A stretch of DNA of 35,483 nucleotides from Pseudomonadota bacterium. GTDB lineage: Bacteria > Tectomicrobia > Entotheonellia > Entotheonellales > Entotheonellaceae. The DNA is taken from assembly GCA_005777235.1 (NCBI GenBank), contig SXND01000194.1, forward strand, positions 1 to 35,483. Direction: 5' to 3'. This document shows, piece after piece, positions 17,191-25,324 of this stretch (its first letter is position 1; each line of letters opens with the position of its first letter). A program made the translations under genes and the position numbers. The notes below the pieces were generated by a model. The model saw only the letters and a list, made by a program, of their open reading frames with translations. It did no database searches and had not been told where the DNA came from.

Positions 17191-17505
17191 ATGGCAGCAT
17201 GGGTCAAAGCAGCAATCGTCAGTGACATTGGGCCAGGCCAAAAAAAGGCGATCGATCTGGATGGCCTCGCCGTGTTGTTGTTCAATGTGAACGGTCAGTA
17301 TTATGCCATTGAAGATGTCTGTACGCATGACGGCGCGCCGCTCGGCAGCGGGCGTTTTAGCAACACCTGGGTGGCCTGTCCACGTCATGGGGCGCGGTTT
17401 GACGTCTGTACGGGCAAGGCCCTGACTATGCCGGCCGTCGAGCCAGTGGACACCTACCCGGTCAAAGTCGAAGGCAATGACATCCTCGTGGAAGTCGAGT
17501 TATAG
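17191..17505 (+). CDS. Rieske-type [2Fe-2S] ferredoxin
   Basis: This 104-aa soluble protein has the Rieske motifs Cys44-Thr-His46 (CTHDGAPLG) and Cys63-Pro-Arg-His66 (CPRHGARFD), giving two Cys and two His ligands for a [2Fe-2S] cluster. The spacing and size match NirD/biphenyl-dioxygenase-type ferredoxins. The start at 17191 follows GGGGAG; the longer frame upstream runs through the hairpin and is not needed. Inside the suf operon it may deliver electrons for cluster assembly or be a client of it. Confidence 0.93.
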   Translation: MAAWVKAAIVSDIGPGQKKAIDLDGLAVLLFNVNGQYYAIEDVCTHDGAPLGSGRFSNTWVACPRHGARFDVCTGKALTMPAVEPVDTYPVKVEGNDILVEVEL

Positions 17506-17550
17506 CACATGTGTACCAGGGCTTCCTGACAGCCCGTGGAGGATCTGACG

Positions 17551-17850
17551 ATGCCTGATCAAGAAGCCATTTACGAAGCGCTCAAGCAAGTGCATGACCC
17601 GGAAGTGGGGATTAACATTGTCGATATGGGCCTCATTTATGGGGTCGATATTGACGGGGCGAAAGTTGATCTGATCATGACCTTAACCAGCCCCGCCTGT
17701 CCTGCCGGCCCCCATATCCTCGGCCAGGTGGATGAGCGCCTGAAGGAAATGGACGGTGTGGAGGACGTGGATATCCGTGTCGTCTGGACGCCCCCGTGGA
17801 GCCCCGACATGTTGTCGGAAGAGGCCAGGGATCAGTTGGGCATTTTTTAG
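17551..17850 (+). CDS. sufT: SufT-like MIP18/DUF59 Fe-S assembly factor
   Basis: This 99-aa member of the MIP18 (DUF59) family is involved in Fe-S cluster maturation or transfer. Conserved features are DPEVGINIVDMGLIY at 16-30 and the cysteine loop LTSPACPAG with Cys50. The ATG at 17551 is preferred over an upstream GTG because GGAGG (17538-17542) lies eight bases before it. SufT is a common companion of suf operons. Confidence 0.93.
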   Translation: MPDQEAIYEALKQVHDPEVGINIVDMGLIYGVDIDGAKVDLIMTLTSPACPAGPHILGQVDERLKEMDGVEDVDIRVVWTPPWSPDMLSEEARDQLGIF

Positions 17851-17870
17851 CCGAGGCGGAGGCCCCCACG

Positions 17871-18311
17871 ATGACAGAGCACGCCGTGCCTGAGGCCCTG
17901 CAGGAGATTATCGAGACCTTTCGCGATGCCTCTCAGGAAGATCGTCTCGATATGTTGTTAGAATACGCCATGAATCTGCCGGATCTGCCGGAGGAGCTGC
18001 ACAACGCCCGTGACACCATGGAGCAAGTGCACGAGTGCCAGAGTCCGGTGTTTCTGCTGGCACAACTCCACGAGGGCAAGGTGCGCTATTACCTGGATGT
18101 GCCACGCGAAGCCCCCACGGTGCGCGGCTTTGCCGGCATCCTGCACGAAGGCCTAAACGACGCCACGCCAGCAGCCATTCTCGCCACACCCAATGACTTA
18201 TATCAGCAACTGGGCCTGCACCAGGTGCTCTCCCCCTTGCGCTTGCGTGGCTTGATGGCCCTCCTCAGCCGCATGAAGCGTAATGCCCGCGAACTCACCA
18301 AGGCCGCGTAA
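17871..18311 (+). CDS. sufE: Sulfur acceptor protein SufE
   Basis: This 146-aa protein by family accepts persulfide from a cysteine desulfurase and passes it to SufB. The active-site cysteine is Cys56 in HECQSPVFL. The C-terminal LGLHQVLSPLRLRGLMALLSRMK is typical. The ATG at 17871 follows a GGAGG. No desulfurase gene is in this operon, so its donor must be encoded elsewhere or be the rhodanese upstream. Its TAA forms the loop of a terminator hairpin. Confidence 0.94.
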   Translation: MTEHAVPEALQEIIETFRDASQEDRLDMLLEYAMNLPDLPEELHNARDTMEQVHECQSPVFLLAQLHEGKVRYYLDVPREAPTVRGFAGILHEGLNDATPAAILATPNDLYQQLGLHQVLSPLRLRGLMALLSRMKRNARELTKAA

Positions 18312-18320
18312 CGCGGCCTT
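18300..18320 (+). terminator. Hairpin ending the suf operon; stop codon is the loop
   Basis: AAGGCCGCG (18300-18308) and CGCGGCCTT (18312-18320) form a perfect 9-bp stem whose 3-nt loop is the sufE TAA. Only a weak T-rich run follows (TTGTCTGCTC). It may serve both this operon and the convergent aminotransferase gene. Confidence 0.6.
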
Positions 18321-18347
18321 GTCTGCTCGGCACCGCCAGAGCGCTGG

Positions 18348-19277
18348 TTAGCGCGTCTGCACCTCCAACGCCTGCCGCTCAGCGCTCGACAAGTGGCTCA
18401 AGGCTTGCTCCACAATGTCCAACTCCACCCGTGCACTCCAGGTGTCCAACAGACGCCTGGTCACCGGGCCGGGGATATGCTGGCCAATCTGGAGACCATT
18501 CAAGCTCCCCACCGGTAGGATGCATTTGCTGGTGCTGGTGAGAAACGCTTCCTCAGCGTTGTACACATCATAGGGTGTAATGTCCGCCTCGCGGCACGGT
18601 ATCCCCAACTCCTCAGCTAACTCGATCACCACCTCGCGGGAAATCCCTCCCAGGGCCTTGCGTGCAAACGGTGTGAGGAGACGGCCCTGGCGCACCAGGA
18701 AAAAATTGCCGGAGCTATACTCCGTAACATTGCCTTCCAGGTCCAACAATAAAGCCCACGCTTCGGGATCATGCTGTTGCACTTCCAGCTCCGCCAGCAC
18801 CAGATTCATCCGACTGACGGTCTTGGCACGCGGTTCCACACTCTGCGGCGGCGTGTGGCGTATGGCCGGGGTCACCAGGGGCACGCCGATCTTGTGGTAG
18901 CGCGCAAAGCTAGCAAACGGCAGGGGTTCGGTCACAATCACCACCGTCGGGTCGCCCACGCTGCGCAAGGGGCCACGGGAAACGACCTGCGTGATCCAGA
19001 CATCGTCGTGCGGTTGCAGGAGGCGCACATTGTGTTCGACTACCTCCAGGGTACGCGCCTCCAGCTCGGCGATGCTCAGTCCAGGTTGCACACGAATATA
19101 GTATAACGAACGATACAGACGCTCAAGATGCTCCCGGAGCTTGTAGGGGCGATGCCGAAACGTGCGCGCCGTATCAAACACCCCATCTCCCATACGAAAA
19201 CCACGGTCAAAGACAGATACAGTGGCCTGGCTAGCCGGTACCAGCTGTCCGTTGACGTATACGATGGGCTCACTCAT
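18348..19277 (-). CDS. Class IV PLP aminotransferase (branched-chain or D-amino-acid type)
   Basis: This is a 309-aa fold-type IV transaminase. The N-terminus VNGQLVPASQATVSVFDRGFRMGDGVFDT is characteristic. The PLP lysine is Lys152 in RAKTVSRMN, and the cofactor Glu184 lies in GNVTEYSSGNFF. LTSTSKCILPV near 246-256 binds the phosphate. The start at 19277 is chosen because AAGGAA precedes it; the longer frame adds unrelated residues. Branched-chain, D-alanine and aminodeoxychorismate-lyase activities cannot be separated safely by eye. Confidence 0.9.
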   Translation of the reverse strand: MSEPIVYVNGQLVPASQATVSVFDRGFRMGDGVFDTARTFRHRPYKLREHLERLYRSLYYIRVQPGLSIAELEARTLEVVEHNVRLLQPHDDVWITQVVSRGPLRSVGDPTVVIVTEPLPFASFARYHKIGVPLVTPAIRHTPPQSVEPRAKTVSRMNLVLAELEVQQHDPEAWALLLDLEGNVTEYSSGNFFLVRQGRLLTPFARKALGGISREVVIELAEELGIPCREADITPYDVYNAEEAFLTSTSKCILPVGSLNGLQIGQHIPGPVTRRLLDTWSARVELDIVEQALSHLSSAERQALEVQTR

Positions 19278-19649
19278 GCTTGTTTCCTTCTGGTCTTGGT
19301 GACTACGACTCAACGGCTTGCGGGCTCCTGAATCGTACGCCATTATGAAGCACCGCGAGAGAGTGAGCAAGCTGGTGCATCACTGCACCAGCCATGCTCA
19401 TGGTGGCCATCGCGATGGCGGTTGCGTCAGCAGAGACCTCGCGGGCAGGACGTGTGCACCATGAACACTTCTGCCGCTGCAGAGTGGCGCGTCGCCTCAA
19501 GCGGCGGCGTGCCAGGCACAACCGTACGCTCATGTTCTGCACGGCCAGCGCGGTCTTGCGTTCTCCGGGCACTTCCGGCCCATGGGTGATCCGCAGGCGC
19601 GCTCAGCGGTGCAGCACGCCTGCGACGGCATCGACGTACGGCGGCAAGA
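19278..19649. other. Intergenic region with a dispersed-repeat copy
   Basis: These 372 bp separate the lactonase gene from the aminotransferase. The part 19391-19447 matches 32227-32283. No gene is supported; the frames here are low-quality and lack ribosome-binding sites. Confidence 0.5.
19391..19447. repeat. 57-nt dispersed repeat, copy A
   Basis: This stretch aligns without gaps to 32227-32283 with 49 of 57 identical bases, including the shared core GTGGCCATCGCG and the end GACCTCGCGGGCA. Both copies are intergenic and in the same orientation. The palindromic arm that follows copy B is not conserved here. Confidence 0.75.
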
Positions 19650-20558
19650 CTACGGCTTCCGGGCCGGCACGGGCAGGCCAGGCACGTTGAGCTGCACGGC
19701 GCCCAGGTGATTGCGGCTCGTGAAGTACAACGTTTTCCAGTCTGCGCCGCCAAAAGCGAGATTGGTGGTGGCGGGCGCCCCGTGGACAATACGGCCCAGC
19801 TTTTTGCCCGTCGCATCGAGAATCCACAGGCCCCCAGTACCGCCACAATAGACATTGCCAGCCGTATCCACTTTCATACCGTCCGGCACACCCGGCTCCG
19901 TGCCGCGCAGATCCGCGAAGATGCGGTCCGTCTGCTTGGCCAGCGTGCCATTGGGCTGCATGTCAAAGGCGCGGATGTGGCCGCGGCGGGAATCGTTAAT
20001 GTAGAGGATGCTTTCGTCGGGGGAGAAGGCCAGGCCGTTCGGCACCACGAAATCGCCAATGAGCAGGCTATAGGTGCCGAGATCCGGGGTCATGCGATAC
20101 ACCCCAGAAAAGGTCTGATCCCACTCCTCGGGCGGTAGTGGGCTCGTCCACGGGTCCGTGAAATAGAGGCAGCCATCGGATTTCACCACCACGTCGTTCG
20201 GGCGATTGAGGCGTCGGCCTTGGAAGCGGTTGGCCACCACGGTGATGCTGCCGTCGAGTTCCTGCCGGGTGACGCGGCGGCTGTCGTGCTCGCAGGCGAT
20301 GAGGCGGCCCTGCAGATCACGGGTCAGGCCGTTGGCACGATTGGTGGGTTCCTGAAACAAGGTGACGCCCTGGCCGGGGGTGTACTTCATGCGGCGGTTA
20401 TTATGGATGTCACTGAACAGCAGGTAGCCGCCCTCGTGCCACCACACCGGGCCTTCGGCAGGGCCGTGCGCGCCGCCAAAGCCGTCGGCAAGCATCTGGA
20501 TGGGCTGGGAGATGTCGAGAATGGTACTGAGTTCAGGGGCCAATGGTTCGATGGGCAT
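19650..20558 (-). CDS. SMP-30/gluconolactonase-family lactonase
   Basis: This 302-aa six-bladed propeller hydrolase probably opens sugar lactones. The metal-site residues are suggested by Glu36 (AEGPVWW), the Asn in RPNDVV and the Asp in INDSRRGHIRAF; the surrounding VPNGLAFSPDESILY is typical of the family. The start at 20558 follows GAGGAG. It is divergent from an MFS exporter with a palindrome between them, suggesting joint control and perhaps a shared sugar-acid or lactone substrate. No signal peptide is seen. Confidence 0.9.
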   Translation of the reverse strand: MPIEPLAPELSTILDISQPIQMLADGFGGAHGPAEGPVWWHEGGYLLFSDIHNNRRMKYTPGQGVTLFQEPTNRANGLTRDLQGRLIACEHDSRRVTRQELDGSITVVANRFQGRRLNRPNDVVVKSDGCLYFTDPWTSPLPPEEWDQTFSGVYRMTPDLGTYSLLIGDFVVPNGLAFSPDESILYINDSRRGHIRAFDMQPNGTLAKQTDRIFADLRGTEPGVPDGMKVDTAGNVYCGGTGGLWILDATGKKLGRIVHGAPATTNLAFGGADWKTLYFTSRNHLGAVQLNVPGLPVPARKP

Positions 20559-20627
20559 GGAGCACTCCTCACGTATGGGCGTCAACACAGCGTATCCCCC
20601 GCGACAGGGCGCGGCGCCACGTAGTAT

Positions 20628-20643
20628 ACACGTCTTGACGTGT
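20628..20643. promoter_or_regulatory. Candidate operator palindrome between lactonase and MFS genes
   Basis: ACACGTC and GACGTGT form a perfect 7-bp inverted repeat with a 2-bp spacer in the 138-bp divergent intergenic region. It is placed about 70 bp from the lactonase start and 54 bp from the exporter start, a usual position for a repressor serving both promoters. No regulator gene is adjacent. Confidence 0.45.
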
Positions 20644-20696
20644 CTGTCTCAAACTGACGATTTTGGCTGCTCACACCTGAAAAATGCAGTATAACC

Positions 20697-22373
20697 ATGC
20701 GCATGGATACAGCGACACGCACTCCCGCACAGATCAGTCCCCGCGAACGTTGGTTGACTACTGCGCTGTTGGGCATCGGGCTTATTACCTTTGCGGTAGA
20801 CGCCTCCAACACCCAGCTCAGTTTGCCGCAGATCATGACCAATATGCGCGTGGACCTGCATCAGATCCACTGGCTCCTCACCGCTCCGGGCATTGCCCGT
20901 ACCGTGACCATCGCCTCGACTGGCTGGCTCACCGGCCTGTGGGGACCGCGCACGCTCTACATTCTCTGCATTGGCCTGCTGAGCTTCGGCTCGCTTGGCA
21001 CCATGCTGGCCTGGGACTGGCCCAGCCTGATAGTGTTTCGCATCCTCTCTGGTATGGGTGGGGGCATGATTCCGCAGATTGCCCAGGCCATCTTTTACCA
21101 GATATTTCCCCCCGGGCAACGCGGCATGGCGCTGGGCATCTCGCTGATGGGCTGGTCTATTGGCCCGGCGTTTGGGCCGCTGATGGGCGGCAACTTATTG
21201 GAAGTCGCCTCCTGGCGCGCGGTCTACAGTATGACCCTGCCGCTGAGCGCCATGGGTTTTCTCCTGGCCTGGTGGTGGCTGCCGTATTTGGGGCGTCCGC
21301 CGCGGCGGCGCTTTGATGTGTATGGCGCACTGACCATGACCGCGGCCGTGTCGACCTTGTTGCTGGCCCTCAGTCAGGGCAATCGTGAGGGCTGGGATTC
21401 ACAGTATATTCTGACACTGCTGAGCATTGCGGCGGTCACCGGGGCGCTGTTTATCGCCGTTGAACTGTGCCAGAAGCAGCCCCTGGTGGAGTTGCGCTTG
21501 TTTGCCTCCGTGCCGTTTGTGATGGCCATGGTGGTGCTGTTCCTCACCACCATGGCGTTTCGTGGCACCGGGCCGATGATTGCGGTCCTCATTCAACGCT
21601 TGATGGGTTTTGGCCCCATTGTCGCGGCCTGGACGCAGATGCCGCCAAATCTGGTGTATGGGGCCGCAGTCCTCCTCGTCGGGCGGTTCTCGGACCGTAT
21701 CCCGACCTATGTCCTGGTGATTAGCGGCTTGCTGATGTATGCCGGGGTCTTTGGCTGGTTTTCGGGCGTCAATGAGGTCACCACGCTCCATACGTTCATG
21801 ACCTTCCTCATCATCCGTTTTATTGCCGAAGCCTTTATTGTCTCGCCGAATAATCTCGCCACGCTGGAAGCCCTGCCCGAGAGCCAGGTGTATATGGCCA
21901 CGGGCCTGTCCGGGTTACTGCGCAGCATTGCCAATGCCATGGGGCCAGCCATGGCGGCGATTGTGTGGGATAGGCGTTATACCCATCACCTGTACAACCT
22001 GGCGGAAAATACCCCGCTGGATACGGTGGGACTGACGACGGCCTTTGAGGGCTGGCAACGGACCCTGCGCGCCGCTGGGGAAGTGGTGGGGCAGATTCCA
22101 AACCAGACGTTGGCACTGCTGCAAGACCGTCTGGTAGCGGAGGCGGGGACGTCTGCCTGGCAAGATTACTTTTGGTTCAATGTCCTGCTAGCGAGTATCA
22201 GCATCTTCGCGGCTCTACCCTGCTGGCGACGGGCGAAGTATCACGCACCACCGGCGGCACAGCCCGCGACCTCAGCCATGACCCCCGTGGCCACGAGCAA
22301 TGGCACCGCCACGAGCAACGGGCACGCTACACCAGCCACCCCGCATCACGACACCCCGGTGCGCACCTCCTGA
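20697..22373 (+). CDS. MFS transporter of the DHA2 (14-TM, EmrB/QacA-like) type
   Basis: This is a 558-aa inner-membrane protein with about 14 hydrophobic helices. Motif-A-like GWLTGLWGPRTLY lies between TM2 and TM3, and WRAVYSMTLP is typical of DHA2 exporters. It probably extrudes a drug or metabolite by proton antiport. The C-terminal 40 residues are a hydrophilic Thr/Ser/Asn/Pro-rich tail with repeated TSNG. No Shine-Dalgarno is visible; TATAAC at 20690-20695 would place transcription start near a second in-frame ATG at 20703, so the mRNA may be leaderless. Confidence 0.9.
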   Translation: MRMDTATRTPAQISPRERWLTTALLGIGLITFAVDASNTQLSLPQIMTNMRVDLHQIHWLLTAPGIARTVTIASTGWLTGLWGPRTLYILCIGLLSFGSLGTMLAWDWPSLIVFRILSGMGGGMIPQIAQAIFYQIFPPGQRGMALGISLMGWSIGPAFGPLMGGNLLEVASWRAVYSMTLPLSAMGFLLAWWWLPYLGRPPRRRFDVYGALTMTAAVSTLLLALSQGNREGWDSQYILTLLSIAAVTGALFIAVELCQKQPLVELRLFASVPFVMAMVVLFLTTMAFRGTGPMIAVLIQRLMGFGPIVAAWTQMPPNLVYGAAVLLVGRFSDRIPTYVLVISGLLMYAGVFGWFSGVNEVTTLHTFMTFLIIRFIAEAFIVSPNNLATLEALPESQVYMATGLSGLLRSIANAMGPAMAAIVWDRRYTHHLYNLAENTPLDTVGLTTAFEGWQRTLRAAGEVVGQIPNQTLALLQDRLVAEAGTSAWQDYFWFNVLLASISIFAALPCWRRAKYHAPPAAQPATSAMTPVATSNGTATSNGHATPATPHHDTPVRTS

Positions 22374-22507
22374 TACGAGCAAGGTATCCAGGGTGCATGG
22401 TATCCGATCTGGCAGTGTTGCTCAGACGGATCATCCAGCGTATCTGTTGCTCCTCTCTGTACCTTGGGCCTGGTTTCCAAGCATACCACGCGACCAAGCC
22501 GTCGTGC

Positions 22508-23596
22508 CTACGACGGGGAGAGGCTCGCAGTCGTCCGCAGGACAGGCGCGACGTCTCGCATCAGCACGTCGAGGGAATGCGCCACTTGGGCGGCCGTCAA
22601 GCCACTGCCGATATTGGGCTCAATGATAAAACCCGCCAAGTCCAACGTCTGTTGCAACGTCTGGAGGCGTGTGGTCACATGCGCTGCCGTGCCGAACACC
22701 ACCCGCTCTTGCAACACGTCGGCATAAGTCAGCGCCGCCAGTTGTGTGGCCCGGGCGCTGCGCACCGTGCTCTCGAACGCCTGGCTCTGGGTACTGCGGA
22801 TATACCCCTGGCGTAGACGCTCATAGTATGGCATGACGCTGGAGTATGGTTCTTCCTGGGCCTGCGTGAGCGTATCGGCAACATACACCGGGAGCCGCAG
22901 GTGCACCGAGCCGACGCCCGGATGGCCGGCCTGACGCCAGGCGGTACGATACGTGGTGAGCACGGCATCAAGCTCGGACAGACGCGTGCCAATGAGGGCC
23001 ACGAGGAGCGGCAGTCCCATGGTACCAATGGCCGCAAACGTTTCCGGAGTGGAGGCCGCGGCGTAGATGGGGGGATGGGGTTGTTGGGCGGGCTTCGGCA
23101 GCACTTCGAGATCTTCGCAGGTGTAAAAGGTGCCGGTGTACGACAAGCGCGCTTGGGTCCACGCACCGCGCATCACCTCGAAAAATTCCCAAAAGCGCTC
23201 ACGACTTTCTTCATAGGGGATGTTGTAGCCTTGATAGACGCGTGGGAAACTGCTGCGCCCGATGCCCAGGTCGAGGCGGCCCTGGCACAGATTGTCCAGC
23301 GTCGCCACTTCTTCGGCCAGCCGTATCGGATGCCCCAGGGGCAGCAGCAGGACGGCCGTGCCGATACGCAAGTGGCTGGTGCGCGCCGCAATCGCTGTCG
23401 CCATGAGCAGTGGCGCCGAGCCAATGGACGACACGAGTGCCGTGCCGCCTGGAGGAGAAAAATGCCGCTCAGCCAGCCACACGCCGTCAAAGCCAGACGC
23501 TTCGGCTTCAGTCGCTGTGCGTAAGACAGCCTCAAAGGCCGCACGCTGGCTCTGACCCTCCCGGTAGTCGCAATCCATCATCAGCCCAATATGCAT
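22508..23596 (-). CDS. LLM-class (luciferase-like) flavin-dependent oxidoreductase
   Basis: This 362-aa enzyme is related in fold to the one at 9421. It begins MHIGLMMDCD, and shows FDGVWLAERHFSPPGG near 37-51, LRIGTAVLLLPLGHPIRLAEEVATLD at 76-101, GRLDLGIGRS, and PHPPIYAAAS. The start at 23596 follows AAAGGA; the longer frame upstream is unrelated sequence. It is divergent from sagB by about 290 bp. It might be a tailoring enzyme of the neighbouring RiPP locus or independent. Confidence 0.88.
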   Translation of the reverse strand: MHIGLMMDCDYREGQSQRAAFEAVLRTATEAEASGFDGVWLAERHFSPPGGTALVSSIGSAPLLMATAIAARTSHLRIGTAVLLLPLGHPIRLAEEVATLDNLCQGRLDLGIGRSSFPRVYQGYNIPYEESRERFWEFFEVMRGAWTQARLSYTGTFYTCEDLEVLPKPAQQPHPPIYAAASTPETFAAIGTMGLPLLVALIGTRLSELDAVLTTYRTAWRQAGHPGVGSVHLRLPVYVADTLTQAQEEPYSSVMPYYERLRQGYIRSTQSQAFESTVRSARATQLAALTYADVLQERVVFGTAAHVTTRLQTLQQTLDLAGFIIEPNIGSGLTAAQVAHSLDVLMRDVAPVLRTTASLSPS

Positions 23597-23885
23597 TGCC
23601 GTGGTCCTTTGCCCTTCCAGGCATCCATCGGTGTTCCTCGGGTATGGTGCAGCCTCTTGGACGAGTATACCACTGACACGGCTTCTCCCCCTGCCCGTCG
23701 TGGCACAGCACCCGTATCCCGTGCGACCGCCCAGCAGTACCAGCGCGACGATACTGTGGCAAGATGCAGGTTGCCCGTGTCTACCACGGTGAGATGACTC
23801 ACCCCACAGTAAGCGCCTCTCCACAAGGCGGAGGGCCTGTGGGGGATGGCTTACCAGGATAGACTCTCAGAGAGGAAGTACGACG

Positions 23886-25324
23886 ATGGCCACAGCATTG
23901 CATCTGGCTTTTATCCCCGAGGTGACGCTGGCTCAGTCGGCAGAGGGCTTGCTCACGTTACAGACACGCACCACGCGTTTGATTGTGCGACACAGCACGC
24001 CTGGGCTGCAGGCCATGATCCAGGTGTTGGCCGGCTCTGGGGCCACGCAAGATGCCTTGCAAGCGTTGGTGCTGCAAACCGACGATGCCGAGGTGCTGCC
24101 ACGTTTCTACTACTATCTCAACAGATTCCAGGCCAAGGGCATACTGCGTACCACGCTTCTAGCGGCAGGACAACCCCTGGCGACGCTGTGCCCTCTCGTG
24201 GAGGCCAGGCTACCCCAGCCGCAACGCCTCACGGCCACCGCCCGCGTTGTCCTCTCCCGCTTTGCCTATTGCCGGCGGGTCGGGCAGCATTGGCAGCTCG
24301 AATCTCCCCTGGCACCAGCCCGGATCCTGTTGCACGGCGGACGGGGGGCAGCACTGGTGGCGGCCCTGGCGCAACCGCAGGATCGGCACAGCCTGGCGCA
24401 GGCGGTGCCTGAGATCAGCGTGGACGGGAGTGAGATGTTCCTGGCGCTGTTGGCGCAGGGCGGCATGCGGTCCACGGTGGACGCGACGGGCCAGAGCAGC
24501 GAAGAGACCCAGGACACGCTCGGGCAGTGGGAGTTTCACGATTTGCTCTTTCATAGCCGCAGTCGGGTTGGGCGGCATGACAATCCATGGGGAGGAACCT
24601 ATCGGTTTCTCGACCATTTTCCGCCATCCCGACAGTCAAACCTGCGATGTCCAGCACCATACTGCCGCTCTATACGCCAGACCTCGCGGCGCTCAAAGTT
24701 ACCGACCGTCCCCTCACAGACGTCCTCGAAGCCCGTCGCTCGCTCCGGCAGCACGGCGACCCGCCGATAAGCACGCCGCAGCTCGGGGAGTTTCTCTATC
24801 GTGTGGCCCGCATCCAGCACGTGTCCGAAGACCCACTGGGCTCCATCACCTTCCGTCCGATCCCTGGCGCCGGGGCGCTCCACGCTCTGGAACTCTACCT
24901 GGTGGTGCACCGCTGTACCGATGTACCCACCGGGCTGTATTACTATGCCCCGCAAGCCCATCATCTGGAACACCTCACGGAGCGTACCCCACACGTGGAG
25001 CAGTTACTAGGGGATGCGCGTGATGCTGCGACACTGTCCTCTACACCGCAGGTGCTGATTATTCTTGTGGCCCGCTTCCAGCGTCTGGCCTGGAAGTATG
25101 CCTCGCTTGCCTATGCCTTGCTCTTAAAAGACGTGGGCGTACTCTATCAAACTATGTCTCTGGTCGCTACGGCCATGGACCTCGCGCCGTGTGCGCTGGG
25201 CGCAGGCAATGCTGACCTCTTTGCGACAGCAGCGCACCTGGACTACTACGCCGAAACTTCGGTGGGGGAGTTCATCCTCGGCAGCAAAGGCCAGGAGGGA
25301 TATGAGATGCTGTCCCGTGTTTAG
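23886..25324 (+). pseudogene. sagB: SagB-type azoline dehydrogenase, one frameshift
   Basis: SagB is an FMN-dependent nitroreductase-fold enzyme that oxidises thiazolines and oxazolines in TOMM RiPPs. The first frame (ATG 23886, good GAGAGGAAG ribosome site) carries the N-terminal domain up to HDLLFHSRSRVGRHDNPWGG and YRFLDHFPP near 24630. The family continuation PTVKPAMSSTILPLYTPDL, EARRSLRQHG, GAGALHALELY and KYASLAYALLLKDVG is in another frame to 25324. Losing one base around 24625-24640 explains the break. Joined length is about 479 aa, normal for the family. Its TAG overlaps the stop of the convergent phosphodiesterase remnant. Sequencing error is possible but neighbours are also damaged. 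Confidence 0.85.

Noticed and set aside
22374..22420. Repeated GGTATCC after the MFS exporter as a terminator
   Set aside because: The copies are direct, not inverted, so they cannot form a hairpin.
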